A DNA stretch of 64,000 nt, from positions 1 through 64,000 of the forward strand of contig FJUW01000091.1 in the NCBI GenBank assembly GCA_900074885.1, in the 5' to 3' direction. The notes beneath the pieces are model-generated. The model saw only the letters and a list, made by a program, of their open reading frames with translations. It was not told the DNA's origin and searched no databases. Every line of letters begins with the position of its first letter. Positions within the stretch are counted from its first letter, which is position 1. Shown here piece after piece: positions 10,201 to 20,033 of the stretch. Position numbers and translations under genes: made by a program. This DNA comes from Rhynchosporium graminicola. Lineage: Eukaryota; Ascomycota; Leotiomycetes; Helotiales; Ploettnerulaceae.

Positions 10201-12919
10201 AACGCTTCGAATACTCGGAATAGACCGAGTTCTATAGTAATAAGAGACTTTCTATTAAACTCTCTAGTACTAGTTTAGAGAGAGAAAGGCTTCTGGGATA
10301 GACCTTAGCTACTTATTTCTATAGATAGAGAGAACTACGTAGTAGAAATCGATAGTAGACTAATGACTTTTCGCTCTATATTAATTAAATCATAGTACGA
10401 AGAAGAGATCGATTCTGACGAACTAGAGGGTATTTTACTTGAAATTATACTCTTACTATTACTTAGTATTACTAAGTTAAATCGACTTATACTAGTACTA
10501 AAGAAGTAACCTTATCGAGATCGACGAAAGCTAATTCGATTTAGAGATAATAACGAATTATTTATTAGTTCTCTAGTAGTAGAACCTTAATACGCTATGT
10601 TAAGACGTAAGGAGATTAATAGTCTAATTGCTGCAGGGATCTTTAAATTAGTCTATAAAGACGAATTACTAGCCGGAGCTAGGGTTTTTAACGCTAAATT
10701 TATCGACTAGACTAAATTTGAGGGTATATAGAAAGCTTACGAGAAGTCTAGACTAGTTATATAAGTATATAACGACTCTAGAAAGAACTAAGTACTTACT
10801 ATATCACTAATTATTCAACGAGTTAGCTAATAACTACTACTAGTATACGTAGTTATATACCCTAAGTTTAAGGTATATAGCTATGATATTATATAAGCTT
10901 ATACTTAGTCTATATTATACTTAATACGTGACTTCTTCGTGCGCCCTCTAAAGGAGATTTTGACTTAGCTATATTGGTTTTTGCGGTGCGTTAGGCCTAT
11001 ATACGGTATACTAGAGTCAGCGAACTATTAGTTCGGTATATATTATAGATATAAGGTTAAGAAACTCTATATAGTACTATCGACGTTCGACACGTGCTTA
11101 CTATCTGTTTCAGGTGATAAAGCTAGTATAGGAGCTCTTAGTCTTCAGATTAATAATACTTTCTTCGTTAGTAATAAGACTTTTATAGATACAGAAGAAA
11201 GAGAGCTATAGAAGGCTAGATTTAAGTCGAATAAGAGAGAGTAATTAACTACTTTATATCTAATTGACTTTAATAGAGGTTATATTACCTTGGAAACTGA
11301 TAGCTCTATTCGACTGTCTTAATAATCGTATAATAAGATACTAAGAATAATTAAGAAAGAACTAGTTAATCTCACTAACTCCCGTGGAGGTATACGATAA
11401 GGTCTTACCTAAATCGAGCAATTTACCGCCTAGAGAGCTAGAGGTTTATACCTAGTAACTATTTCTTAGCCGGAAGTATCGTTTAACGTCTCTTTTGCTA
11501 TATAAACTATAAATCCGATAGAGAAAGACTTTGAGCTCTTAAATAAGAGAATCTTATAGTAAAAGCTTAACTATAGTAAGGGTCTCTAATACGTTAAATT
11601 AGATAAGAAGTCTCTAAAACTCGTTATATTTACCGACAGTTCATTTACTAATTTAAAAGACTTCTACTCTCAAATTAGCTATATCTATATACTTATAGAT
11701 AAGTATAATAAGGTAAACGTTATTTACTAGTCTTCGGTATACTATAAGAGAGTTACTAGATCTGTACTAGCCTCTGAACTATACGCTATATCAGAAGGTT
11801 TTAATATAGCTAGTGCTATTAAGATTACTATTAAATAGATTATAGAGATTATAGTACTACCTTTAGTTATGATTACTAACTCTAAGTCTTTATATAATTA
11901 TGTAATACGACTTAATACTATAAGAGAGAAGAGATTAATAATTAACCTTATATATCTACGTTAGGCGTACGAAAGAAAGGAGATATCGGAGGTAATTTAG
12001 GTAGCAGGGCTAGATAACCCTGCGGATACGATAACTAAGATAAATTACAATAGAGCTCTGAAGGAGCTATTATATACGAATTAATTAGTTATTAAGCCTA
12101 TAGAATAAGTAGATAAAGGGAATTTAGATAACTTAAAGCCGGAAGAGAGCTTATAAAGCGTTTAGTTAAGTTATCTTATCTTTAGACCTAATCACGTGGA
12201 AACCTATATACTATATAATACTTCTGCACGAGTAGTACGAAAGTACTACTCTTATTAGAAGGTAAAAAGCGTTACTTTTATACGGAGAAGTAGATAGTTT
12301 AGAGCTACTTTAAAGTACTCCTAGTGTTAGTCTATAGTCACGTGTTAGTCGAGTATCTGCGCCGGGGTTTAGCCGGCTAGATATATCTCCCTTCCGGAGT
12401 CTCGACTACCTAGGAAAGACAGCTACGATACAACAGATAATACTACTACTATTATCACTGTACTTTGGCTCACGTAGACTACTTGATTGTACGTACTACG
12501 ACAGAGTGATACCAACATCTTTATTCATCATCTGCTTGAATTCATTATACCCGTTCGTCTTCCCTCTTGGTTCCAACATTAACCTCCCCGTCATCTTTCT
12601 CAGTCGTCTCTCATGCCCTATCGTCATCTTTTGATATTCCACCACACTCTTGATCGATGAAACAGCGCAACTTGGAGGCTTCTCCTTCCTATCTCTCCCA
12701 TCTCCTTTCGCTTACCCTCTTATTCATTACTTCAACCAATCCTTTCATCCCATTCAAACCCAACAGCCGATACTAATAAGTCTGATCCCAGGGGCCCTCG
12801 CAGTATTCAAACTCCTCACTCTCGGCGGTCTCGGAACATGGTCTCTCATTGACGTCGTTCTCTGGATCGTAGGCGGGGTATACGGCTTGCCTGACTGTGG
12901 TGGTGGGAATGGCGGCTGA
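7216..12919 (+). CDS. TM2-domain membrane protein, gene interrupted by a copia element in its last intron
   Basis: Two coding pieces rebuild a TM2 domain. The first ends at 7660 and contains LLSLFFGTFGVDQFYAHH. The second, 12792-12919, reads ALAVFKLLTLGGLGTWSLID and ends at TGA 12917-12919. Splicing GTACGT at 7661 to CCCAG at 12791 restores the frame and makes a Trp codon across the junction, giving the expected HHW-x-LAVFKLL order. Upstream of the domain, a Cys-rich lead (CPVTPQCNAQF) begins after an acceptor near 7550. The start is uncertain: an ATG at 7216 opens a hydrophobic signal-like segment (MFSLLFLVLS), but I could not find a phase-correct first intron. TM2 proteins are small two-pass membrane proteins of largely unknown role. 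The last intron is now 5131 nt, of which 4753 nt is the copia insertion plus target duplication; without it the intron would be about 378 nt. Whether it is still spliced is unknown. Confidence 0.7.
7770..7974 (+). repeat. copia 5' LTR with a 12-bp terminal duplication
   Basis: It is 205 bp, against 193 bp for the two other copies. The extra 12 bases are a repeat of the terminus: TGTTGGTCCATA is followed at once by TGTTGGTCTATAG. The TSD abuts the outer copy, so the duplication belongs to the integrated element. Confidence 0.85.
8231..8290. repeat. 15-bp minisatellite, four units, in copia leader
   Basis: CCTTCTACGTACCTA-type units start at 8231, 8246, 8261 and 8276. The equivalent place in the inverted copy (about 4955-4995) has only about two diverged units, so the array has expanded in this copy. 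Confidence 0.8.
8652..10010 (+). mobile_element. Small non-autonomous LTR retroelement (about 1.36 kb) inside the copia copy
   Basis: LTRs of 202 bp lie at 8652-8853 (starting TGTGACAGCGCATGG) and 9809-10010 (ending GTGTCGTTACA). They enclose 955 bp, too short for pol. A purine tract (GAAGGGGG) precedes the 3' LTR, and the sequence after the 5' LTR (TTAAATAGAAAGATTAAG) resembles the one after the gypsy-A 5' LTR. It therefore looks like a TRIM/LARD-type derivative of the gypsy elements. The outer flanks share only ATAG, and they correspond to points about 2.9 kb apart in the intact copia copy, so a clean insertion is not supported. Confidence 0.75.
12325..12517 (+). repeat. copia 3' LTR (193 bp)
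   Basis: It begins TGTTAGTCTATAGTCACG and ends GAGTGATACCAACA, and is followed by the target duplication TCTTT. It is very close to the 5' LTR, with mostly C/T and G/A differences. Confidence 0.88.
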
Positions 12920-14828
12920 ATATACTTTTGAATGTGGGAGGTACTCCTCAGGTTGGTTTCAGGGTGCGTGGATGAAGTGAGGATGGGTGAATGAGGATGG
13001 GTGGATATTCGGATACTCAGAAGTATAGTATGGCGGTAGGATTAGGGTCCGGTCGCTGGTTTTGTGAATCGGGTTGGGGACCGAAGATGCACGAATCAAT
13101 AAGAGGATTGAGCTTGATACACAGAAAGAGATATAGGAAAATACCACGTAAGTCGTTGCTTTTGTAAATCGTAGCTCACACGTACACACATCACACATAT
13201 CAAATAAATCCCAACCAACACGGCCACTTTACATGTATCGTCTAATGATCTTGGTCCATAACTAGTGCGTAGAAATAATAACGATAAACAAATGAATTAT
13301 CCATTTCAAGGTCCCGGCCACTTTACGAAGCATCGAAGGCAGACAGAAGAAGCGGGTAAGAATTATAAATCGCTAATTTATCATTATATGTAAAAATCAT
13401 ATCAAACTCACTAGTAATCTTCGTCAAAAGTCATACGACTCTTTGTATATTGCAGACTTTCGCGAACGCCCAGGGCCTAAGCTTAGAAAGAATTTGTAAG
13501 AGAATATATAGTCTCGATTAATACCAGCATAGATTCATGTGATTTAATTGGGTTTTAGTCAATTGAAACATTTGTAATTAGATTGGGATAAATCTTTTTC
13601 TTCCCCTTTCAATAATATGTAAGAAGTCATATTATCCAAATTCAACTTGATTTAATCATTTCGTGTACTGACTATCCATAATTATTGGCTCTTACTCTAT
13701 TCAGGCGCATTAGAGGTATAATGCATCGAACAAAGGCTGGTTTACAAATTATAAATCTGTTACCAAAAAATTTATTACTATAGCTAATGATGATATATTG
13801 CCTCTAGTAGGTAGGGGGAATATCCTTACTATAGCTAGCTAGACCAGACGAAAAGAGTCGCTAATAATCATAAAGAAAAATAGCATCACATACTCGGAAG
13901 TAGTCAAAAGAAAGAAAAAAAGTAAGGTTCTGAGTGACTACAAGCAAAAAGCTCGATGAAATATGTGGGGTTTCAAGCTGTACGATCGATAGAGATACAG
14001 AGGTTCTTTCGGAGATTTGAGGAGACGTAAAGGTGAGACGAAGAAGAAAGCTTTGTATAAAGGCTGGCTAATGCGTGATTTTTTAAGCTGCGCGATCGAA
14101 GAAGGTAATGAGGTTCCTCGAGGCTCGAGGAGCCGAGAAGGCAATACGAGATGGCGTGCACAAATCTATCAAAAGGCTCGCAAACCAGATGTGTCCGCCG
14201 AAGTCATGTACACTGACATTCAGGTTAGTTCTCCAGGGGAAATATATTGAGGATCGAAGAAAGCTGGCGAATTTTCTTGGTGACCAGTCAGTCTATTTGA
14301 AGCTTAAGACACTGGGATGATTAGATTCCATATCCAGAGGATGCGCATTATATTGACTGAGACCGCAACACTCATGCTAACTTCTCAAGCAATCTGCCCA
14401 GGGGCGGAGACCCGTGGTGATCGCAAGGGTCCAGACTTAGGGAGCACGAACACATGATCTACTGTATCCGTGTCTCGACGTTCACTCCAATATGTCAAAC
14501 CTTTCTTGCGATGGTACGCCCACTCACAGCGTACAGACCGAAAGGAATTTCTCGGTAAAATTTGCACCTCTAGCCTAGCACTCAGTTCACAGCCAGATGG
14601 GTGCGTAAGAAGATTTCGGCGATTGACGTTCGGTTTTGCGGCATGGATGCAAGAAGTTTACGTGGTTGTCCGAAAGCGGTACTCTGGGATGAGGATACAT
14701 CACATTGTAACAGATTGGAAACCAAAGGCACGCGAGACTTGTGCTTGCTCATTTAATTGCTGTCTATGATCGATGATTTCCAAGTGAGGCTAGGCAGGCT
14801 TGCAAAAACAAAAACTTTCCCTGGCGGC
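12920..14828. other. Intergenic sequence
   Basis: This is the TM2 3' UTR region followed by non-coding sequence. 13730-13930 is TA-rich and looks like a short RIP-worn relic. Overlapping open frames on both strands at 13938-14770 (at most 99 codons) match nothing I recognise and shadow each other, so I see no supported gene. Confidence 0.4.
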
Positions 14829-14990
14829 TTAACAATCATTCGCGTATATATAGTGATTGCCAACCGTGCATGGTCTTCCAGTCACAAAAGTCTTCTGCAG
14901 ATCAACATTAGTACTGGTTCAGTTGAGAACATGAACATACGCCCGTTTCGTTTACTTACGTACGTTGCGACAAAGCCATGTGCCCTGATC
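14829..14990 (-). pseudogene. Partial tandem copy of the secreted cysteine-protein gene (end of exon 2, intron, exon 3)
   Basis: This repeats the 3' part of the neighbouring gene 15008-15335. The end of exon 2 (14990-14964) encodes DQGTWLCRN, against PQGQWLCRN in the parent. An intron with a GTACGTAAGT double donor ends at CTGCAG. A complete exon 3 (14894-14829) encodes KTFVTGRPCTVGNH...NDC and ends in TAA. There is no start codon, signal peptide or exon 1. Cysteine positions, intron phase and stop are all kept. It could be a dead fragment, or a second last exon that the parent gene can splice to (the GTACGT donor keeps the frame, while GTAAGT four bases on would shift it). It lies 18 bp downstream of the parent's stop codon. 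Confidence 0.75.
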
Positions 14991-15007
14991 ACGCTTTTCG
15001 TGTCCAC

Positions 15008-15335
15008 TTAACAATCATTCGCATAAACGTTGTCCTTGCCGACCGTGCATGGTTTACCGACTGCAAAACTCTTCTGCAAAATAATATTAGTATAACTCAG
15101 TATGATATAGGAACATGCACCCGGTTGGTTTACTTACGTTGCGACACAACCATTGGCCTTGTGGAGTATCACACATAGCATCGTTACCTTGTTTGTGAAT
15201 AGTTTGTCCCTAGATAGTATCAGTAAGCGATTTCAAAGTGTTATTACACCGTGTCTTTGAAATCAATAAGCTTACAGTATACGTTACTGCGAAGGCAACT
15301 TGAAAGAGGGCAGCGAACAGCACGAGAAACTTCAT
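15008..15335 (-). CDS. Small secreted cysteine-containing protein (65 aa), three exons
   Basis: Exon 1 is 15335-15276, exon 2 15209-15138 and exon 3 15073-15008, with introns of 66 and 64 nt (GTAAGC...CTAG and GTAAGT...TGCAG), both phase 0. The product starts MKFLVLFAALFQVAFA, a textbook signal peptide, and leaves a mature chain of about 49 residues with four cysteines (MCDT, WLCRN, KPCTV, NDC-stop). Size, signal peptide and even cysteine number fit small secreted fungal proteins such as effectors or antimicrobial peptides, but I do not recognise the family and assign no activity. A TATATAA box lies 87 bp upstream. A partial tandem copy of its last exon lies just downstream. The model rests on splice signals and on conservation between the two copies. 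Confidence 0.75.
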
Positions 15336-15421
15336 ATTGATTGACTGGCGGCGGAGGTCTGGTGAAGGTAGGCGCTTGGTAGTGTTCAGGGGAGAATTTT
15401 GATGGTAGAGGATAGTAGAAC

Positions 15422-15428
15422 TTATATA
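15422..15428 (-). promoter_or_regulatory. TATA box of the secreted-protein gene
   Basis: TATATAA on the minus strand, 87 bp upstream of the ATG at 15335, in normal-composition sequence. Confidence 0.5.
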
Positions 15429-15590
15429 GTACGACGATTTAAACTTTGCTCCTACCTTCCAGATGAAACTACTCTGTAGAAGACTGACTAGCTACCGAGG
15501 GTGAAGATCCCGGTAGGTATCTCACCGTTGGTTATTAAGCTGCTGCAATATTTCGCTATGGAGCTTGTGGAATTCATGCCCTACAGTATG

Positions 15591-15746
15591 CTCGTGGTTG
15601 GAATAAATAAACCCCTACCCTGTTGCGGAGTTTTAGCAGGTTCTTCCCCATAATCAGACTGACATTAGTTACATGATTGGATACTAGTCCTTGTGAGGCT
15701 CGTGCTGATAAGGACAGGGTAAGGGTTTATTTATCCTAACCACGAG
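15591..15746. repeat. Fold-back repeat 1 (156 bp)
   Basis: The arms are 15591-15622 (CTCGTGGTTGGAATAAATAA...) and 15714-15746, which is its reverse complement with a few mismatches. It may be a small MITE-like element. I found no clear target duplication. Confidence 0.6.
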
Positions 15747-15853
15747 AGTGGACCTGCTTACTGCCACTTGTAATAAAGTGACTTGCCCCCCTACTAATCG
15801 TACTAAAAATAATTAACGCTGTACGTTTTGTACCTCTGTATACCAAGTATAAA

Positions 15854-15987
15854 GTGGTTGGCCACAGAAAACTGCCCCCCAGTACCATGTGAGTTTCTTT
15901 CAGCTAGGACGATTTATTATGAGGTAGATTTATTAGCTAAAAAGAAGTCAACATAGTACTGGGGGGCAGTTTTACGAGGCCAACCAC
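15854..15987. repeat. Fold-back repeat 2 (134 bp), MITE-like
   Basis: The 32-bp arms are 15854-15885 and 15956-15987. Both read GTGGTTGGCC outermost and ACTGCCCCCCAGTAC innermost when compared as inverted copies, with about three mismatches. There is no open frame inside. Size and structure fit a miniature inverted-repeat element, but the flanks do not show a convincing duplication. Confidence 0.65.
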
Positions 15988-18935
15988 ACGTGGCTAACCA
16001 ATTTACAGTCCATACTTCCTCAAAGGCTGAAAGATCAAATGTAATCTGTTAGTGCCCGATTACCCGTCATGAGTGGATTCTAAATAGAATAGATCGGAAC
16101 AAAACAGCTCAACTAAATGAATTGATTTATTCAACTCCCTTGTAAAGTGGAATCTTCTAGTACTATGTACAGACACGAATTTTAGATCTTTCGAGTAAAC
16201 ATAAGTATAAGGCTACCTCTTACTTTATGCTGATCTTAAGTTAATCTGATTCAGGCTGTTGATTGAAGTGTTAGATTTGTAACCAGTACCTTGGTCAGTT
16301 TTGTCTGCATCGGCATACATACCCTGTACCTTGTCAGTACATGGCCTTAGTACCTGGTTCAGTACCTTGCGCATGTACCTTGTTGTACCTAGCACCTACA
16401 CCCTGTACCTTATAAACAGCCTGTACCCTAAATACTCTATTAGAGTTACAATAAAGGTTCTCGATAGAGTTCTACTACTCTCTAGTACGTATATCGTACT
16501 TCTAGAGGTTTCTACTGACGTAGTATGATTCTACGGAATACGAGTCTTCTTCTATAGAGTTCTGTATTACGTAGTATAGAATATTCTAGAGAGCTCATAT
16601 AGCTATATAAGTAGCTAGAATCTCTCCTGTAACTAGCTCTCTTCAAGCAAGCAAAGCAAGTCAAATTGATCACGTATTCTATTATTCTGACCTTTAGCCG
16701 ATTTCCACCTTCAATTTTCACATGAAGTTCGCTATAAAGCTCTCGAAGCCTGAAACGTAAATACAGGGAAAAGGCCTACTTCGTACTTGGCTGAATAAAT
16801 GCAAGTTTCACTGTCAGGACACACGACATACTATATAGTGGGGCGTCGTCCCAAAGCATTAAGTAGTCATTGACTAGAATCCCTGTAAGGTGATAACCCT
16901 TCCAGAGACCATAACCATAGCCCTTGTCAACGTCCGTGCGAATTCACATTCAATTAAGCTTATTCGCAGTACTCAGTAGTCTCATGTCAACTCGGCTCAG
17001 TCTACAGCAGTAGCTTAAACACTATATTTCAGGCGACGTGCGCTATATTCCTGCTCTAAACCTCACAGTTTCAACATCAAGTCTGCATTACTTAAACTCT
17101 GCTGTGAGCTTCTTGCTTGTAAATGCATCAGTCAGAATCTTGAAGGTCATGATTCTGAAGCGCCATCCTCATGTATCAGGTAACGCTTGCTTCCTTTGCG
17201 CAACGTCATTACTTTTCTCGAAAGGTTTCGAAGTGACGAGAGTATAGTAAAGGTGCTGAAAGTGTATACATGAGTATATTTCTAGTGCTAGTATATAGAC
17301 AAGTGTGAGATTATATCAGGATAGACTGAAATATGAAGGCACGGCGATCGTTGTAGCCTTAGTTACTATATTATCTATATTAATTAGATTTCTCGTTCGC
17401 GAATCCTCTGTCGAAGTATAGTAGGGCGTCGTATCGTCTAATTCACGATCTGGACCTGCGGGGTTTGGATCTTGAGGCGAAGGATTCTCGATCTTTAATT
17501 TTGTTGGTTACTGAGTTGTCAACAAGGGGATACTGTAGTCCTGCTTGATGAGGAGTATAGTACTGTATCGAGATGGGAGAGTTCCTGGGTGTGTTTGATA
17601 GTCATTCGTTTTGGTTGGAGGTGCTTGAATTTGTGGATATTGGTGATTCTGCTGGGGGAAAAATCTATCTTCTGAAGGTGGAGGGAATTGTGTCTTATTT
17701 TTCTTGGATTCGCAGTGCCTGTGAAGTGGTTTCTCTCAAAGCACTCGACTTCGTGCTTCCAAGAGAGGTATGGGGGGGAATATGTGACACTACAGTTTAC
17801 TTGAAAGAAAGTGCTGTGATCATTTTGCCACTTTAAAATCGATGGCCGAAATCGATTATCCATGATACTTCCCTCTTCTCCTTGATCAAACTCACAAGAT
17901 ACACCATTCCTTCGACTCATACTCCAGAAACAGGGGTACATCAGGCTTGGAAGCAGCCAAACGGTTCCGACTCAGACCGGCGCTTATATGACCAGCTCGT
18001 CTTTCCTGCCCACCAGAGCAAAATTTTAGATCCTTATAAAGAGAGCACCAATCACGCTCATCCAAGATCAGCAGACTATACATCTTGTATCGGTATATTA
18101 CCTTCTTTGATAAAAGAAGCAGTTGAGTTCTCTTGCATACCAGCTGCGAATCTACGTGCATGTCAGCAGAAGTGCACGAGTAAGAACGAACCCCGTGAAT
18201 GGAGGGTAAGCTTATGAGAAAAGCTCAAAATCACCCAGCGCTAAACTCCAAGTTCTTTGATGGAGTTTTTCCTCTCGCTTGAACCCAATGCCTCCATATT
18301 TCCTTATATATAACAGCCGGAGCTTCCTCCGGTCTTGCTCAGCTACGGAATTGCGGGAGGAAGCCCATTGAGCGGAGACGGAGCGTGAAGCTCCAAGGGT
18401 GGGATGTTCGTGCTAAGGGTGTTACTACACCGAGAATGGCGAGTATAAGCTAAAAAGCTTCGGATGTATGAGATGAGGTGAGGGAAGTGAGTATGAAGAA
18501 GAAGCAGCGCTTGGTTGGGCAACAGGACGCTAATTTGGATCCATGATGAAGTAAGGAGTGAGCTTTTGCCGAGGGAGGAATATTCTGATTTCTCAACGAA
18601 CCGCAATTGATATCTCGAAGCGGCTGCAAACCTGTATCACTAGTCTGCGGTGCCATTGAATGTGTGTGCCATTGAGCAGATCGCCTAAGTCGAGTCCAGC
18701 TGATAAGCTTGATTTTGGGTGATTAGGCTTGTCCCATTAAATTGATCCTAAATCATAGAGGAGCCTCTCGGACTAATCCTATCGTCGATTGCAGTACCAA
18801 GCTCTCAAACGTAAGATGTGCTGGAGAAACGTGGTAGATTAGGAGCTGCGCCCTTACAAACTTAAGAGTATTGCCGATCAACAACCCTCAAGACCATTTA
18901 TTTCATGATTAACGCAGATGACGAGCCCCCATCCA
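15988..18935. other. Intergenic sequence with repeats and weak open frames
   Basis: 16286-16430 carries about eight scattered GTACCTT motifs. 16440-16680 is TA-rich and RIP-like. Open frames at 17573-17836 (plus, 87 codons), 17519-17941 (minus, 140 codons) and 17882-18217 (plus, 111 codons) overlap each other and carry no motif I recognise. 18220-18725 has no clear coding sequence. I support no gene here. Confidence 0.4.
16286..16430. repeat. Irregular GTACCTT repeat tract
   Basis: The motif GTACCTT/GTACCTG recurs about eight times at irregular spacing and runs into a RIP-like stretch. Confidence 0.6.
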
Positions 18936-19688
18936 TTACAAGCTAAACTCCAGCCTATTGCCGGCATAATCTCTAGCAAAGAATCTCGTAGGATACTCTG
19001 CACCCTTTTCACCTAAAGTCACATCAGTACTCATGCACAACTGTATATACGGCCTTATATCTATCTACTCTCTCTCCCCTCACCTACCATCCCATCTCAC
19101 ATCCTTCCCCAACTCCATCACTCTACTACCTCAAAACGAAAAGTTCGAACGTACCACTGTCCTCTTTCCCAGGCTTATCAGCCTCTTTCGGCGCCGCATC
19201 ACCCCCTCTATCAAAATGTTCATAGACTCTCTTCCGTAGCTCGAGCAAGTTTTCAGGGCTATCTATTTTGAAACAAGGATGTCGTGATGAGGGAGTGGGG
19301 TCAGGATGACCGAAGGCGATGTGGATTTGTTGGCCGGATTGGGAGATGTTGAACCTGATTTTGAGGTTAATGAATTACGCTTGTTGAGAGTTGAAAGATC
19401 TGTAACATAGGATAGGGAAGGGATATGAAAGATGGATGAAAGCAAGTCTGGGCGGGCAAGTGGAAGGGAGGGGAAGGGGAGGATTCTGGTTGAGAGGATT
19501 AGGAGGCACGTTTTTTGACTGGTGCGCAAGGAGGGAGAAAGAATTTACCAAGCCAGTCTGTCTCGTTGGGTTTGAGGAACAGGAGTTTGTCTCAGACCCA
19601 ATGTCTTGCCATAGAACTCTGCTGCGTGATCGAGTGTTCCCGGGGGTACCGTGAGATTTACGTGAGCGATACCTGAGATCAGAGCCAT
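18936..19688 (-). CDS. VOC-superfamily (glyoxalase-like) protein, 138 aa, three exons
   Basis: Exon 1 is 19688-19549, exon 2 19354-19155 and exon 3 19012-18936, with introns of 194 and 142 nt (GTAAAT...CAG, phase 2; GTACGT...TAG, phase 1). The joined product reads ISGIAHVNLTVPPGT near the start, then FYGKTLGL and SGQQIHIAFGH, then HPCFKIDSPENL, and ends YPTRFFARDYAGNRLEFSL. This is the single beta-alpha-beta-beta-beta fold layout of fungal proteins annotated as glyoxalase/bleomycin-resistance/dioxygenase family. His9, the central HIAFGH histidine and the final Glu (LEFSL) are in the places where the family usually binds metal. The substrate is unknown. It is probably a cytosolic enzyme. The 345 bp upstream also hold the 3' end of the TRK gene, which has the same orientation. 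Confidence 0.85.
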
Positions 19689-20033
19689 AGTTGTGGTTGA
19701 AGCTTTGATTGATACTGACTAGTAGAATTGATGTGAGATCATAAGACCAAGCTAACCTGGTCGAGAGAGTCCAAGTAGCGAACAGCCGTTTGTTGACAAA
19801 TGATGAGGAGTGGAGTAGGGGCAGTAAGTGCGATGGCGGGGTGAACGTTTCAGCGACAACACGTGATACACTTTCGGATTACATTATTTTGGTTTGGTAG
19901 AATAACAATACAATGTCAGATCATGTTTTGCACGCCGTAACACAATTTCATTACACTTGTAAGGGGGAAATCTATGTAAGAAACTTGTAGCAGGAGTAAT
20001 CTCAACTGCCAAACAAAAGCTCATCCACCACAC

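Larger units (their letters stand above)
7770..12517 (+). mobile_element. Ty1/copia element inserted in the TM2 gene intron
   Basis: LTRs at 7770-7974 and 12325-12517 begin TGTTGGT/TGTTAGT and end ACTAACA/ACCAACA. A 5-bp target duplication, TCTTT, flanks the element exactly (7765-7769 and 12518-12522). The interior contains degraded copia pol: near 10730 it still reads KAYEKSRLV, part of the reverse transcriptase. Many in-frame TAG/TAA codons make it non-functional. Compared with the inverted copy at 1-5367, about 2.9 kb of gag/integrase sequence is missing where the small LTR element 8652-10010 now lies. It has the same orientation as the host gene. Confidence 0.92.

Noticed and set aside
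14017..14770. Several overlapping open frames on both strands
   Set aside because: They shadow each other, and none has recognisable protein content.
17519..18217. 140-codon minus frame and 87/111-codon plus frames
   Set aside because: Mutually overlapping, with no domain or splice pattern to choose between them.
18220..18725. Possible inverted repeat (AATCACCCA on both ends)
   Set aside because: Only nine matching bases, too short to support an element.
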